DNA of 64,000 nt, taken from Albifimbria verrucaria. Its lineage: Eukaryota > Ascomycota > Sordariomycetes > Hypocreales > Stachybotryaceae. The first letter of the stretch is position 1. Each line of letters starts with the position of its first letter. A program made the position numbers and the translations under genes. The DNA is taken from positions 496,001 through 560,000 of the forward strand of contig JAHREC010000009.1 in assembly GCA_020081605.1 (NCBI GenBank), in the 5' to 3' direction. Below the pieces are notes generated by a model. The model worked only from the letters and a program-made list of their open reading frames with translations, was not told the origin of the DNA and searched no databases. This document shows positions 24,560-36,800 of this stretch, piece after piece.

Positions 24560-26035
24560 TCAAGCTGTGCAAGATATCTTGCATGCTTCCTGGACAGCTT
24601 CTTCTTGCCACAAATGAGTCCGCTGCTCCAGTAATCCCTGAAGTGCCTTTGTTAAAATTAATTCCTCAATCGCTCGAAGCTTCATGGCTATAATATATAT
24701 ATGTTCTCGAACTTCTCGTTTGATCGATTGGGCCTCCTGCTCCACGCTCTCCTCCGGAGTTGTGTTCCTTAGTTTTTCCAGTTGGTTTGTAATAACACGC
24801 ATTATGATAGATGTCGCACGATACTCCACAACCTGCTTTAGGTTACTTGCATTGATTAGAACATCAAACATACTTGAAAATCTTGTGACATCGGCGCCTC
24901 GCCATAGTACTCGAGGACGATCGCTTCCATCGAGCGCTTCAGCTTTGAAGCCAAGACCATCTCCTTCGGTAACGCAGAGGAGATACAAAAATGGGGATGT
25001 CCAATGTAAGTTTCCCTTGTAGTGATTTTCAGCTCCAGCATTGGCACAGCATTGAATGTTTTCAGCTTGGATTGAAATAGCGGATCGTGTGATTCTTCGT
25101 CCAGTGCTGTGTCAAGAGGCAGTACAAGAATTTGAGTGGTCGAGCTGGAATCAATAAATCCATAGTTGAAGAGCATTTCAGCAGCTGATTTTGTTTTCCC
25201 GTAATTGATTGTGATTTCTTCCCCGCCGGGTATTGACTGTCCGTTGCGAAGTAAGAGATTGACTGTACCACTACCGGCATCTTGCTCGAACAATGCCGAG
25301 CTATCATTATCATGATTGACCATATCCAGACATGGTATCATTGATTCCCCGAGTACGGTAATTCAAAGGAGCGAGATCGAAATAATGCATCCAGCCATTT
25401 CCAATCTCCCAGTGTGATCACATTTGAGAAAACGTCTTGCCAAAACGGTAATTTTATGACCTTGGCCCGTATTTGTTCAAACTCCCTAGACAGGAGCTCC
25501 ATCTTCGCTTCAACTGCTGGCCGCAAAGATGTTGCATTCAAAAGTTCCTGTTCTGATTCTGACCATAGCGTAGGGACTGGCACATCTATCGGCTGCCATT
25601 GTATGTACTGTGTCCAGGCTGTGCAGTGGCCACGGAGGTTGCCTATGCTTTGCGGTATAGTAGACAAGAATTCCATCGCCATGTATAGCAGAACAACAAG
25701 TCTGTCGGACTACAATGAAGCTAGCTTAGAAACATGCGGTTCGTTTGAGTGATATGAATCATTACCTGATAACCCACGGCTTCAAGTAACTGACGGAAAT
25801 CATCATTTTCGGTCGCATAATGAAGGACATTTTTGGCAGAAATTATAACATCCTCTGGTATAGTCAACAGCGGTACTGTCGGTGACCTCCCAGTTCCATT
25901 GTTGACAATATCACCTTGGGCAACCAGGGCGTTGCCTCGGTTGTCGCTATACTCTATGGCAACTTGATGGAGGTGTACGCCATGTTGTTTGCACCATGCC
26001 GCCAGGCCACCTATGGAATATTGACCTTTCCACAT
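24560..26035 (-). CDS. SET-domain protein lysine methyltransferase (SETD3/Rubisco-LSMT type), frameshifted as sequenced
   Basis: Predicted protein lysine methyltransferase. The N-terminal SET part includes GGLAAWCKQHGVHL and VPLLTIPEDVIISAKN. The catalytic core has SMIPCLDMVNHD followed by GGEEITINYGKTKSAAEMLFNYGF, the hallmark of the SETD3/LSMT class. A helical C-terminal substrate-binding region ends the protein. One intron (about 25708-25766) separates AVGYQ from SDRLVVLLYMAMEF. Single-base losses are inferred at 25347-25350 (CCCC), just before the NHD motif, and near 24988-24995. Its target is unknown; related fungal enzymes methylate ribosomal proteins or other cytosolic proteins. Confidence 0.85.
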
Positions 26036-26454
26036 AGTAATATGATAGCTGCAGAGTATAGAATTGTTGCCTACCTTATGGAATTATATTCCTGACATGG
26101 GGTTTAAGAAAAGTTCAGGAGAGTGAGGGAACTATTGGATCAAAAACGTGGTTTGACATAATGATGACGAATAAGATCAATTCGATGCATACGTCGCCGA
26201 GCTAGCACTAGGCTTTCCTCCACACAGCTTTATACAGCAGGGCCATTTCCCATTTTCCATAATAACAATTCTGGGGATCTCGGTATAACATCTGTGATCT
26301 TGCTCGGTCGGTATAATCTTGAATCTTCTAATCAATGGACTCCACATAACACGTCCATGTGGGAGAAGAGACCTGGAGTATTTCATGCTAATCTTGACTT
26401 GCTCTAAATCATTCCGGTACCTAATTCGCTCGTACTCCTATTGTAGAAAGGAAT
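26036..26454. other. Intergenic region, no gene seen
   Basis: About 420 bp between the SET gene start and the 3' end of the formate/nitrite-type transporter gene. It holds the SET gene promoter. Confidence 0.4.
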
Positions 26455-27549
26455 CTAAACCATATCATGCCCATTCACGCGACGTCTATCATTGCCTGCG
26501 TTGACTGTCTCTCCGCTTTCCCCATCGCCACTGTGGTTGCCAACACCATGCATACCAATCCCGCCGTGTGTTTTCTTCTCTCCGCTGAGTGGTTGACCAG
26601 TATTTGTGGCCAGGGTATCATCCCGGCCATATAAGAACCACAGGGAAGCACCCGTCAATATCGCGCCACCAATTATGTTTCCTAGTGTAACCGGTATCGT
26701 ACACTGGTAGATGAATTTACCGACACCAAAATTAGTGCCGTAGAACATTCCAATTGGTACGAGAAAGAAGTTGGCCACAGAATGCTGATAACCCAGGGCA
26801 ACACTAGACAAGAGGTTAGCGAATTCTCGTTTGTTGGCAAGTAGCATGATGCCTGACGAGTCAGACAACAAGTGAGTAGACTCACAATGTCCATATCGGT
26901 AGCCAGATACCGACAATCTTCGAAAGATTGTCTTTGCTACTCGTAGCGAGGAACACTGCTAAGCCTACCAGCCAATTGCAGCCAATGCCTCTCGTGAAAT
27001 TGAACCACCAGTTAATGTTGACTCTGGCTTCAGCTTGGGTGACAGCGTAGGTAGACTGAGCTTCAGAGCTGAGTGTATCGCTCCACCAGGCAAGGACACC
27101 AGCAAAAACAGACATCCCGCCAAATTGAAAATGTAACAAGTGACCCAATTCCTCAAAAGGTCATATACAGTTGTTTTTCGCTGCAAGGTAGTGTACATCA
27201 TGACAGTCATGTTGCTCGTGACCAGCTCGACGTTCGTAAGGATGACCAGGACGAAGCCAATCGGAAACGTAAATGCGGCCAGCAGGGTGACAAAAGACGG
27301 ATTTGAGGCTCGCTGGCCCGGCGCACCACCTGCCACCACAAGATCAAACAACGAGCCAAGTGAAATGAAGATACCTCCAAAGAAGGATTTAACAATAAGG
27401 TCAGCCCATGGAAGCTTCGCCTTGGCAATTCCTGACTGTGTTATAAGCTGGCATGTCTCTGGTGGAGAGTGAGCGTCGACCTTTTCCATGGAGACATGGG
27501 GCCGACGCTCCTCATCACTATGCTTACTATCGTTGAAGGGTGCCGACAT
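26455..27549 (-). CDS. Formate/nitrite transporter (FNT) family membrane protein, one apparent frameshift
   Basis: Pentameric-channel family member with six predicted membrane spans, likely moving formate, nitrite or a related monovalent anion. Family signatures are KSFFGGIFISLGS, ELVTSNMTVMMY, LRNWVTCYIFNLAG, and GYQHSVANFFLVPIGM with GNIIGGAIL. The N- and C-terminal tails are hydrophilic. One intron (about 26821-26895) joins GIWLPIWTF to VALGYQHS. One base is missing at 27104-27108 (AAAAA on the plus strand), after which AGVLAWWSD continues. The start at 27547-27549 gives MSAPFNDSKH. Fungal homologues include nitrite transporters of the NitA type, but a nitrate cluster is not adjacent. Confidence 0.88.
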
Positions 27550-28985
27550 CGTGCAGGTCTTTTTGCTGAGCACTTTGAGAAGGCACAGATTATTACGATA
27601 GGCGAAGGGTTTTTGTGCAGACATGGGATGATGATGCATCTTCAAGATAGAGCCAAGATTTAAACTACCAGCAGGCTTGCATCGGCAGTCCCGGCATCTG
27701 GGACAGGGTCGGTAGTGTCGGAATATCACCAATATGAATCATTGAATTGATTTCAAGTCTCGGACTGTCCTCACTAGCATTGCCTAATTACGGGGCAGCA
27801 CCTCCTGATGACGCTATTACATCTTGACGTTGTTATGACGATATAGATCTAAAAAAAAAAAAAAAAAAGCGAAATACAGCAGCCTCTAAATCGTGCGTGA
27901 TAGAACTGCCTAACCACAGCATACGATAAAATCCTATCCGCAATGGCAAGAAATTCTGAAGACTCATGCTACGAAAATTTAATGGGTAGCAGTCAAGCTG
28001 ACAGCGTTGTGTGATGTATGGTCTGGTGCATTTTGAGCGGCGAATAAAGATCTTTACCATGATAGAATTCATCAAAGTAGCCGATATGCCCAAGCGTTGT
28101 GATATATTTTAAGAAGAAGAAATGAAAAAATAATAAATAACATCATATCAGTTATTACTACCTAAAACCCGTATTCCTTGTGCTGTACTCCGTCGTGTGC
28201 ACTTGTAGGAATGTTGGGTAAGCCAGTTCTCCTCCTCCTCCATAATCTAACTTACCCTATACATATGAAACGAAAGGCAAAGCTGCTGAATAGAACAGGA
28301 ATTGATTGTCACAGTAATACACACATCTGTCTCTAAAAAATGTTGGAATAGTTCTCTCAAAATAAAATTACATGTGTGAACCGGAGCTGTATTTCCGAGG
28401 TAGGCTGTGCATCATTCAGAACTCCCATCACTGTCTAAGACCACGATATCCCACAGTCTAGCCACTAATTTCCGTAGGAAAATGCTATCATCATTCACAC
28501 AAGTTATTTTTATTTTTATTGTATTTCTTCCCTCAGATATGCTGGCCAAAACTCATGATACTATGAGAGACGTGTCATGGGCTAGCTGGCTCGTAATGCA
28601 TTCGGCCAGCGAAAACCATCTACTTCCTGCATGAGTTACGAGGGCTAAGCCTTCGCTGTACAATAGGAGCAAAAGGTACTGTGAGCAGTAACAGAGTAAA
28701 AAATCAAGATAATCTATAACTTTTGGGTATGATAGATGTAGAAAGTATATCACTGGTAATTGCGTGTTTATGTGCCATCATGATGCCCTTGAATATGTAC
28801 AATTGAATTCTACCAATTTCTGCCGTCCTGCTAGGAAAACCTGCAAAACACTCTCCTATATTCTTACAGTGTATACCACGAGCCTGCTCCCAATGAAATT
28901 ATCCCTAAGTCCTCATTCCAGAAATGTGTTGTGTATTCCAAGATGTGGAAGCAATCCCAGGGTTCGATAGCCACTTCCGTGCCTC
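27550..28985. other. 1.4 kb intergenic region with an 18-A run
   Basis: Contains an uninterrupted run of 18 A at 27851-27868 and is AT-rich overall. No supported gene. Confidence 0.5.
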
Positions 28986-29593
28986 TTAAACCACAATTCG
29001 GTGGCTGCGGTGCATGAAGGAGTGCACTGGAACCATCTGGAAGTCCATGGTCTTGCCCTTGGTGCACTTAGTACCGCTGGCGATAGGCTGAACAACGGAC
29101 CAGGCACCGCTTGCGCAGCGCTGGAAGGAAAAGCCATCGACACAGTTCCACAGACCCTCTTCGGTGCAAGGGCCAGCTAAAACGACGGCGGGGGCGCCGG
29201 GGATAGGAGTGGCTGAAGGAGTCGATGATGGAGTAGCTTCGATCGGGGTCGGAACGGTGGCAGAGCCGGGCAAAATCTCGAAGTTCATGGTCTGACCCTT
29301 GCTGCAGTGGGTGCCTGGAGCAAGAGGCTGAACGATAGACCATCCACCACTTGCGCAGCGCTGGAAGGAAGCGCCATCGACACAGTTCCACAGACCCTCT
29401 TCGGTGCAAGGGCCAGTCATGGCACCGACAGGCGTGCCTGTAATAGGGCCGCTGGATGGAGTTGCGGAAGGCGTGATCTCAATGGGTGTCGGGGTGGTGA
29501 TGGGGTGGGAATAGGAGTGGTAGTGTTGCTAACGATGACTCGTCCACTGACCATGGCGGCCAGGCCGAAAAGAGCTGCAGACTTGACGAACAT
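28986..29593 (-). CDS. Small secreted protein with two CBM19-like chitin-binding modules
   Basis: Short extracellular protein of about 200 residues. The signal peptide is MFVKSAALFGLAAMVSG. A Thr/Pro-rich linker leads to two copies of a Cys-rich module: GPCTEEGLWNCVDG, FQRCASG.WS.VQP and GT.C.KG. This matches carbohydrate-binding module family 19, known to bind chitin. A second Pro/Thr linker separates the modules. One base is missing at 29491-29494 (GGGG), within the first linker. There is no catalytic domain, so it may be a lectin-like protein that coats chitin or modulates recognition (inference). Confidence 0.78.
29111..29176. repeat. Internal direct repeat copy 1 of the CBM19 coding sequence
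   Basis: These 66 bp match 29351-29416 with two mismatches (29131-29132) at a spacing of exactly 240 bp, or 80 codons. Confidence 0.9.
29351..29416. repeat. Internal direct repeat copy 2 of the CBM19 coding sequence
   Basis: Partner of 29111-29176. Weaker similarity extends on the low-coordinate side at the same 240-bp offset. Confidence 0.9.
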
Positions 29594-31308
29594 GTTGATT
29601 TTATTGAGAGAGATAAATCGTTAAGAGTTTCTTGGATGTGCTGGCTAGAGACGTGGTTGTGCAAAAACGGTTGGCAGAGAATCGAATTGGTAAAATGAAC
29701 AAGGGCTAACCAGTAGCGATAAAGTGAAAGATAAGGAAATGAGAGACGAAGAAAAGAAAGAAAAAAGAAAGAATGTATTGAATACAAGAATGAATGACTG
29801 AGTGTGTCAGAAGTAAAGCTGATGTGAGGAGGCTTCCATTGTCTTCTTATAGCGACATGATTGCATCTAGCCTTGGCTTACTAGAGTACTATCTCACGGC
29901 TGACAGGACTGATGACACCAGCATGAGATGGAATAGACGAATGGGAGGGTGGCAAGCAAACTAGGGCTGGTTTTTTTAGTCGAGGGACGGCCATGGCTGA
30001 GTAACGAGCCAATGGAGGGAACTTCTCGGACCTGTTTCGAGCTCCATCCGAGGCAAATCGACAGGCATGGATGCAGATTTAGCCCCTGAACTGACAGGGG
30101 TAAGCCCAAACGCCAACCAAAAATAGCCACTTGAGAGTGAGAGTGGTAGGAATTCGCATTGGGTCGTCGGGGACTTTGTATGATAATCCAGAGGATGCCC
30201 ATAACGAGGGAAACGTTTTACACTGGTGGAGTCTAAAAATGATGCGGAGATTTAAAGTAATTTAGAATCGTTTTAAAATGAGAGAAGCATTGTCTCAGCT
30301 TACGATGTCATCCCACGGACCACTCTGATTCTAGAAGGATAGGCAAGACTCGTCACTCAGGTAAGGGAGAGATCCATAACGCGAATAGCAATCTTTTGGC
30401 TAGAAGGCTTTGCCTCAAATTACGCAACTGACAACGTTTTTTCGATCGAGATTTGAATCCTATGTACTGTATCCTGATTCAGCTGGTGTAGGAAGAGGGG
30501 ACCGCTATTGTGATTCGTATGTCAACAGTGCTATGCCAAGCATTTTAATGACAATCCGTGTGCTCGGAAATGAGATGGTGACTGTGCAGGAATGTTCAAC
30601 AGCTTGAGATATTTAATAATCTCTCTCTTGCTGATTCTAGGCCTGGATTAAATGACATAATTGCAGGGTGCACGTCGCTCTCACAATCCTATTTGACAAG
30701 CTGTTGATTTGTACGCTTAAATCACCTACGCTCTAGCGTTGTGGCAGTAATTTAACATCGCTCGGTCCTTGGTGGATATACCATGTAGATCTTCGATGCA
30801 CCCGTAGGTCTATGTGTGTGTGTGGCTTACACACGCATACTATTGAACCGAATAATTGATGCTTGGTTGAATATCTAACTTTTACACCTGTATTCTCGAT
30901 ATTTACATGGGTTAATTAGGTAAAGCATATTTTACATGAACGTGACCATTTGGATGCGTCCAACGCGCCTTGTCTTGACCATTCAAACCGCGTGTGCATT
31001 TTTGCGCCGGCTTAACACATCGTCAACGGGTAGATCTTCGTCAAGTCACTCGTAAATGCTGGGACTTCTATCACCAGAAAATCTGCTAGCTAGCTAATGT
31101 CCTAGGTTATTTCTAGGACCGACGCCTAGCCGTGGGAGACCCTAAAATCGTCTGCATATCAGGTAGTGAAGGGCAAATCACAGCCGACCGGCAAGCTAAG
31201 CCTCGAAACCAAGGCGGGAGTAGGTCAAGCGTTATATGTTATATGTGGCTCGTTCATTTTCAACTGTGCGTATTTCATGAGACGAGACATGAAAGGAAAG
31301 ATATTTTC
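29594..31308. other. 1.7 kb intergenic region, no gene seen
   Basis: Holds the CBM19 gene promoter. There is a short TG run near 30812-30822. Open frames are short and featureless. Confidence 0.45.
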
Positions 31309-32546
31309 TTAGAAGACCTGCATGGCGCCATACACCTCTTTCAACTGCTCCCAAGTTACATTATCGCCATATATGAGGTTGGCTATCATTTTCCCGCCAA
31401 ATAGAGCGCCTCTTGGCGAAGCCATATAATGACGAAGGGCGATCTCAGCACTCCTGGAGGCCAGGTAGGTAGAAAGGGCTGTCATGGAGGGCCTACTGGG
31501 CACTAGCTTGGACGGATCGTCCAAAGGTGGACCAGGCATGCGAGTGCTTTCCATTTCCTTCAAGAAGCCCACAACAAGCGCTTTTAACTCGATCGTAGGT
31601 TGGTTCTCTTCGTCGGATAATACTGGAGCGGTAGCAAACTCCGGAGAAACCGATAGCTGCTCCAACGGCGCAGCTTGAGCACTACTCCAATCGATGATTG
31701 CTTTCAGATTATATTCACCATCAAAAAGCATATTCCCTGAATGGAGATCCAGATGACATAAGGGAAAGGGGCCATGAAGCCTATCCTCAATAAGTATATG
31801 GGTTAGAGAGTTTTTCAGTATCCAACATGCCGTATTCCAGTCTGGATCATTTGGATGTAAAGCGATTGTTTCACGATTCTCGTCTTGTTTTTGATTGTAA
31901 AAATACTCAAAGGAAGTTTCCAGAGGTCCTTGTTTCGCGTGCCAACCCATGGTAATGATTTTGATGGGTTGCTCAACATCTTCTCCACACCATAGACGCC
32001 CGATCTTAGTGAAGGTCAGACATTGTAGTTCTGAGAGCACGTGTGAAAGTTGCTTGGCGACCTTTAGGTGATGTTCGCGAGGTATACCTCTGGATAGGAC
32101 ATCAGGGATGGTGTGGCCGCCTAAATACTCCATGAAGATCCACGGATAGCCAAATGGTTGGTCTGAGGATAATTCAAACCCAAAGACTTGAGGTATTGGT
32201 ATCGTGGTACGCTCCCGAACAGTCTTCATCGTAGCTAACTCACTCAAAAATGCAGTTTTGCCATCGTTATTCAGAGCTTGGTGGGGATCCGAACGACCCA
32301 GCATACGCTGTCTGTGAACGCAAGCTCTAAAACCAGGTTGTCCCAGCCTGATGCAAGACGTGCCAAGTTTATTTTGCATCCAATTGAGGCGGATAGGTCC
32401 GGTTCGTGAACCCGACGCGCCTCTAACCCACGCAGTTCCAGGTATCCAAAATCTGCGAAGGACAAGAGATGCTGGATTCGTTTGTCTTTATCGCAGTCCG
32501 GATCAAGATCAGAACGCTCTGGCCAGTGATCGCTTGGCCGTTCCAT
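31309..32546 (-). CDS. Aminoglycoside-phosphotransferase-like (APH) kinase family protein, one apparent frameshift
   Basis: Protein-kinase-like fold of the APH/choline kinase superfamily, about 412 residues, probably cytosolic. The catalytic loop HLDLHSGNMLFD and the metal-binding AIIDWSSA are intact. The hinge WIFMEYLGGHTIPDV is also typical. The frame breaks at 32283-32286 (GGGG on the plus strand); one base restores RIPHQALNNDGKTAFLSE. The first in-frame ATG is at 32544-32546 (MERPSDHWP). This is a large fungal family, mostly uncharacterised, and phosphorylation of a small metabolite is likely. There is no reason to infer antibiotic resistance. Confidence 0.82.
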
Positions 32547-33266
32547 GTTGTTAGGACTTTCTCGAGCACTCTTAGGAGCGGTGCCAGGAAAGTGTGTGAT
32601 ATTGCATGTGATGAAAGGAGGTGAGCGCAATGCGGCAGATGATGAAGCCGCCTATAGTAAATTAGGTGCCTCTGCCAGGCAGAAGGCAGTTGCAGTATTT
32701 ATAATAGCGCTCTCGGCTTTGCACTGTTTCCAGCGAATGAAAGCCTAACCAGGCAAAGTGGGTCGTTTGACGAGCAAATTCCCATAAGCTGTCTCAATTC
32801 GCGATGGAGGAGAGTCGTAAGCGCCGGGGAGGGTGCGTACGCATTCAGCTTTACCTAGATCCCTGTTAAGTTCAGAGATCATGAGACGGCCGTCTACTCC
32901 TCCATTCTTGTGGTAGTTTAGATAACAACTTCTGACCTGGCAAACATTTGTTCGTCGCAGGCTCCTAGATGTAGGCTAGGCCTCCCTTGTATTCAATGCT
33001 CATCCATTGCTTTCGCTTGAGAGCGAAGTTGCCCAAATCTTTGCTATATAACTGGAGGATATTATAACCCTAAGACTGGTGGGTGTGACCCTAGCAAGTG
33101 GGAATGTTCTACATAGACTGATCCATGCATGGCCGTCTTGTCACCAGGCATAGGTGTGTAAATCCTCGCGTTACAGCTTTCTTTTGGTTAGGAACAAAGT
33201 ATTCGGCTCAGCTGAAAGCTCTGAAACCCAGAACAGAAAACCTATACCCAGTTTCTGTATCTCTAA
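32547..33266. other. Intergenic region, no gene seen
   Basis: About 700 bp with the kinase promoter. No supported frame. Confidence 0.4.
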
Positions 33267-33645
33267 TCATTGCAATATGGAGTACGAAGGATTTATTGAC
33301 TCGAATGGTGATGGGCGTAGTAATGAGATTTTAATTACTCTGCACTGCGCACAAGCCTTCACCGGCAGAAAAACTGGCAATTTTGAGCCTCTACCCATCA
33401 TTCCAAATGATGTTACCAATTCAGAATAAATGAGCACATGTCGTATCGCAGGCCACAACCACTCGAAGAAGACGTACCAGGATCTACTTGGCTTCCGCTT
33501 GTCAGCATACCAATCTAGCACATAGGTTTTCCCGGATACTCTGAGCAAGCTAAAGTATCTAGATGTGGCACTTGAAGATAGTCGAGCTTTCCGTCATCAA
33601 CAGTGAGCTTATAGCCGGCACGAGGTTTTACTAAGTTGTATGACG
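33267..33645 (-). pseudogene. Possible gene fragment of unknown function
   Basis: Minus-strand frames here look coding: an acceptor-like TTGCAG precedes a frame containing LVKPRAGYKLTVDDGK and YLQVPHLDTLACSEYPG. With one base added in an AAAA run near 33527-33532 it continues as KTYVLDWYADKRKPSRSW and stays open to 33267. No start codon or 5' exon was found and no family was recognised. It may be a relic or a fragmentary small gene upstream of the second NLR. Confidence 0.3.
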
Positions 33646-33871
33646 ACTGCAATAAAGATCAGCCCTGTTACATGCACTGGAATAAATACACGTAGCAGAT
33701 CAGCAAAACTAATCACGTGATATTTCAGCTCTCATCTGACCTGAGGGGTTGTTGGATTTCGAGGTGAGGCACTACTGAGTTGGTGTAGGCGCACCAGTCT
33801 GGAACTCTCAATTTACCAACTAGTTCTGAAGACTTGCAGGCAGAAATTCATGCTTGCGTTGACCGCTTCAG

Positions 33872-36800
33872 ATGACGGGGGTCGATTGGCTTCAGAAGGT
33901 CTATCGGTTGCGAAAGCTGCCAAACTGGATTTCCAGCCATGAGGAAGTAGCCCAAATAGTCAGCAAGGCTTTGCGTATCGCACCCGAAGATGTAGTCATT
34001 TATTCGCTCGCCAGAACATCCGACAAATGGGAGAACCCTCCGTCAAAAGTTGGAACCCTGCAGTTGAGGGCTCTACCAGAACTCTTAAAGAGTGACCCAA
34101 AACTTGATGAATGGGAGGTGCTCATATCTCAGCAAAATGGCGACAAGCTCATTCTGGACACCCATTTCAGAGGCTTAACAGTACTCAACGACGTGGAACC
34201 GATTAAGCACCATTCAGAGTAGGTGATGACACTGCTTTCTTCGCAGTGTGTTGCTAAAACAAAGTCTTTTAGCTGCATTGCTATTTCAGGTTTGGCGAGC
34301 CACCCTTTGGCTCTTGGCAACCTCACGGGCCTGACAAGTCATATATGTGGATCAGAGATGAACTACCCAAAGCGGTCCCCGGAGTCCGAGCTATCATTTA
34401 TGGTTATGACTCTCCGCTGATAGGTAGTACATCATTTCAATCCATCAGCGACATTGCGCTAGGTTTCGTTCATCAACTTGGGTCTGGAGGTTGGAATCTG
34501 GCTTCATCCAAACCAATAGTATTCCTTGCTCATAGCCTGGGCGGCTTAGTACTAAAGGAGGCCTTGATTCAGATAGCGGATCGTAATGCTTCTAATATCC
34601 TATCGACACTCCGTGGCGCTATTATGTTTGGCGTTCCTAGCTTAGGGATGCAACAGTCTCATCTACTAGCTATGGTTAAGGGTCAAGCCAACGATATTTT
34701 GGTTCAAGACTTGTCCCGTGAGAATGGTGTTAACTATTTACGACAGCTCAACAAATCATTTGACGGTATATCTTTCACCAGAACTGCGCGAATCTTCTGG
34801 GCTTATGAAACCAAAGAATCGCACACTGTGGTGGTCAGTTACGTCAAGCTATGCGTTAAAGAACCTTGCCTTGCTCGAGGTTTACTGACTCTTTGTAGAA
34901 ACTTGATGATGGCTCATGGTCCAAAAAGGGCCTAGAGCAGTCCTTGTCAACCCTGATTCAGCCACTGGCTATCGGAATCACCATAGCAAGGACAAATTTT
35001 TCACAGTTCCCATAAACGAGGATCATACCAACATGGTCAAATTTTCTCGAGGTGACAACAATCTGGGAACAGTCATATCTCTGCTGACAGAGCTATGCGG
35101 TTTGAATCATTATCCCTTTCCAGCAGGTTTTCCTGCTAGGGTCGACAATGACCACTTAATTCAATCTACAGTCCCTACGAACTCGGGCACTGAAGCTCCC
35201 ACAACCCCAGCCAATAGCGGTATATCGCAGGATGAAAAGATTCTGGAAGAGCTCGATTATCTTTGTAGTTCGTTGCAAGGTACATTCCAACCAATAAAAA
35301 AGATTCTGCGGTCGACATCAAGTCTAACATTGACCCAGGACTACAAAACGATATAGATTCTATTGAACTTGATTTCCGACTTCGCCAAATCGGTGATGCA
35401 TTTCAGGGTACCTTTAATTGGATCTTTGAATTGCCTTTTTCTGCGAATGGCTTCAAGAAGGCTCTGGACTATTCTGGATTTACGGTAAACCGGGCTGCGG
35501 GAAATCAACGCTAATGAAATTCATTCTCAACAGCAAGCAGACTTGGGAACTACTACATAACTGGACAATAAGTTCCTATGAGATTATAGCTGGTTTCTTC
35601 TTCCATTATCGAGGAACAGCATTACAGAAATCTTTTGAAGGTGTTCTCAGAAGCTTAATCATTCAAATCTTTTCGCCTCACTATCGGAGCTTCAAGAGCC
35701 AGCATCAAAGCACGTGGGACCAGTACAGGCAGTTAAAGGAAACACGGGAGGATGTCATTCGTCTGGAAGGAACCAAACATACACTTGAAATTAAACAGGC
35801 AGCAATTCGAAGTCATTCACGAAAGGTTGAGCATCGCCTGGTGATAGCCCGAAAGGATCCGAAAGAGAAAACATCACCAGAAGAACTTGAACTGAAAGCT
35901 TCTGACATTCCAAAGCTAGAAAAGGAACTCAAAGAGCTTAAAAATGAGTATAAGGTTACTCTAGGGAAACAAGAGTGTGTAAAGATGGAGCTGTATGATG
36001 CACTAGAAAAACTCGAAGACGAAGAGAAACAGATCCCTTCAATGGCTCAACGCTTCAAGCCTTACATGGACGTTCCAGAGACAAAATTTATGGCACAAAT
36101 TGTGGATGATTTTCACGATGATAGCCATGGATTGATTGCAAAGCTTGAGAGAATGCTTCGTCGGCTCCTAGATCAGAATGTTGCATCGATGGATGTAATG
36201 TTATTCTTTGATGCCCTAGACGAGTTTGATGGACATCTTGATATGATCAGCAGGTTTTTAAAAGGTCTCGTCAATCTTTCTCCTACATCAAAAACTCGAG
36301 TTAAAGTGTGTCTTTCAAGTCGGCCTTGGAAGAAGCTCCACACTCAATTTTCCTCTCATCCGAACTTTGCTTTGCACGATTACACCAAAGATGATATCAA
36401 ACAATACACATTTCTATCACTGGCAGCTTCGCCTATTGCCGAATCCTCCACAAAAATCTGATTCCCTCTCTCATTACCAGGGCTAATGGCGTGTTCCTAT
36501 GGGTCAAGCTAGCGGTCAGAGAATTATCAATTACCTCTTCTGCGCCTGAACAGTCACTGTCAGAACTTGAAGAAACCCTCCAAAAACTCCCAAACGATTT
36601 GCAGGACTTCTACAATGTTGTAATAGAGCGTATAGGCCAGACATATCGCCGTCAGACATACGTGCTGTTTGAGCTACTCACTCGCCAGCGTGATATTGAC
36701 CCGCAGATCACTGCTGCGCAACTTAGCTCGGCAGTTTTGATATCAGGATGCGCCACAATCAAAGAAGCACAACATGAGTTCGCTCTTGACAAACAAAGCA

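Noticed and set aside
31309..32546. Antibiotic resistance gene
   Set aside because: The APH fold is widespread in fungi among uncharacterised kinases; there is no specific similarity to known resistance enzymes.
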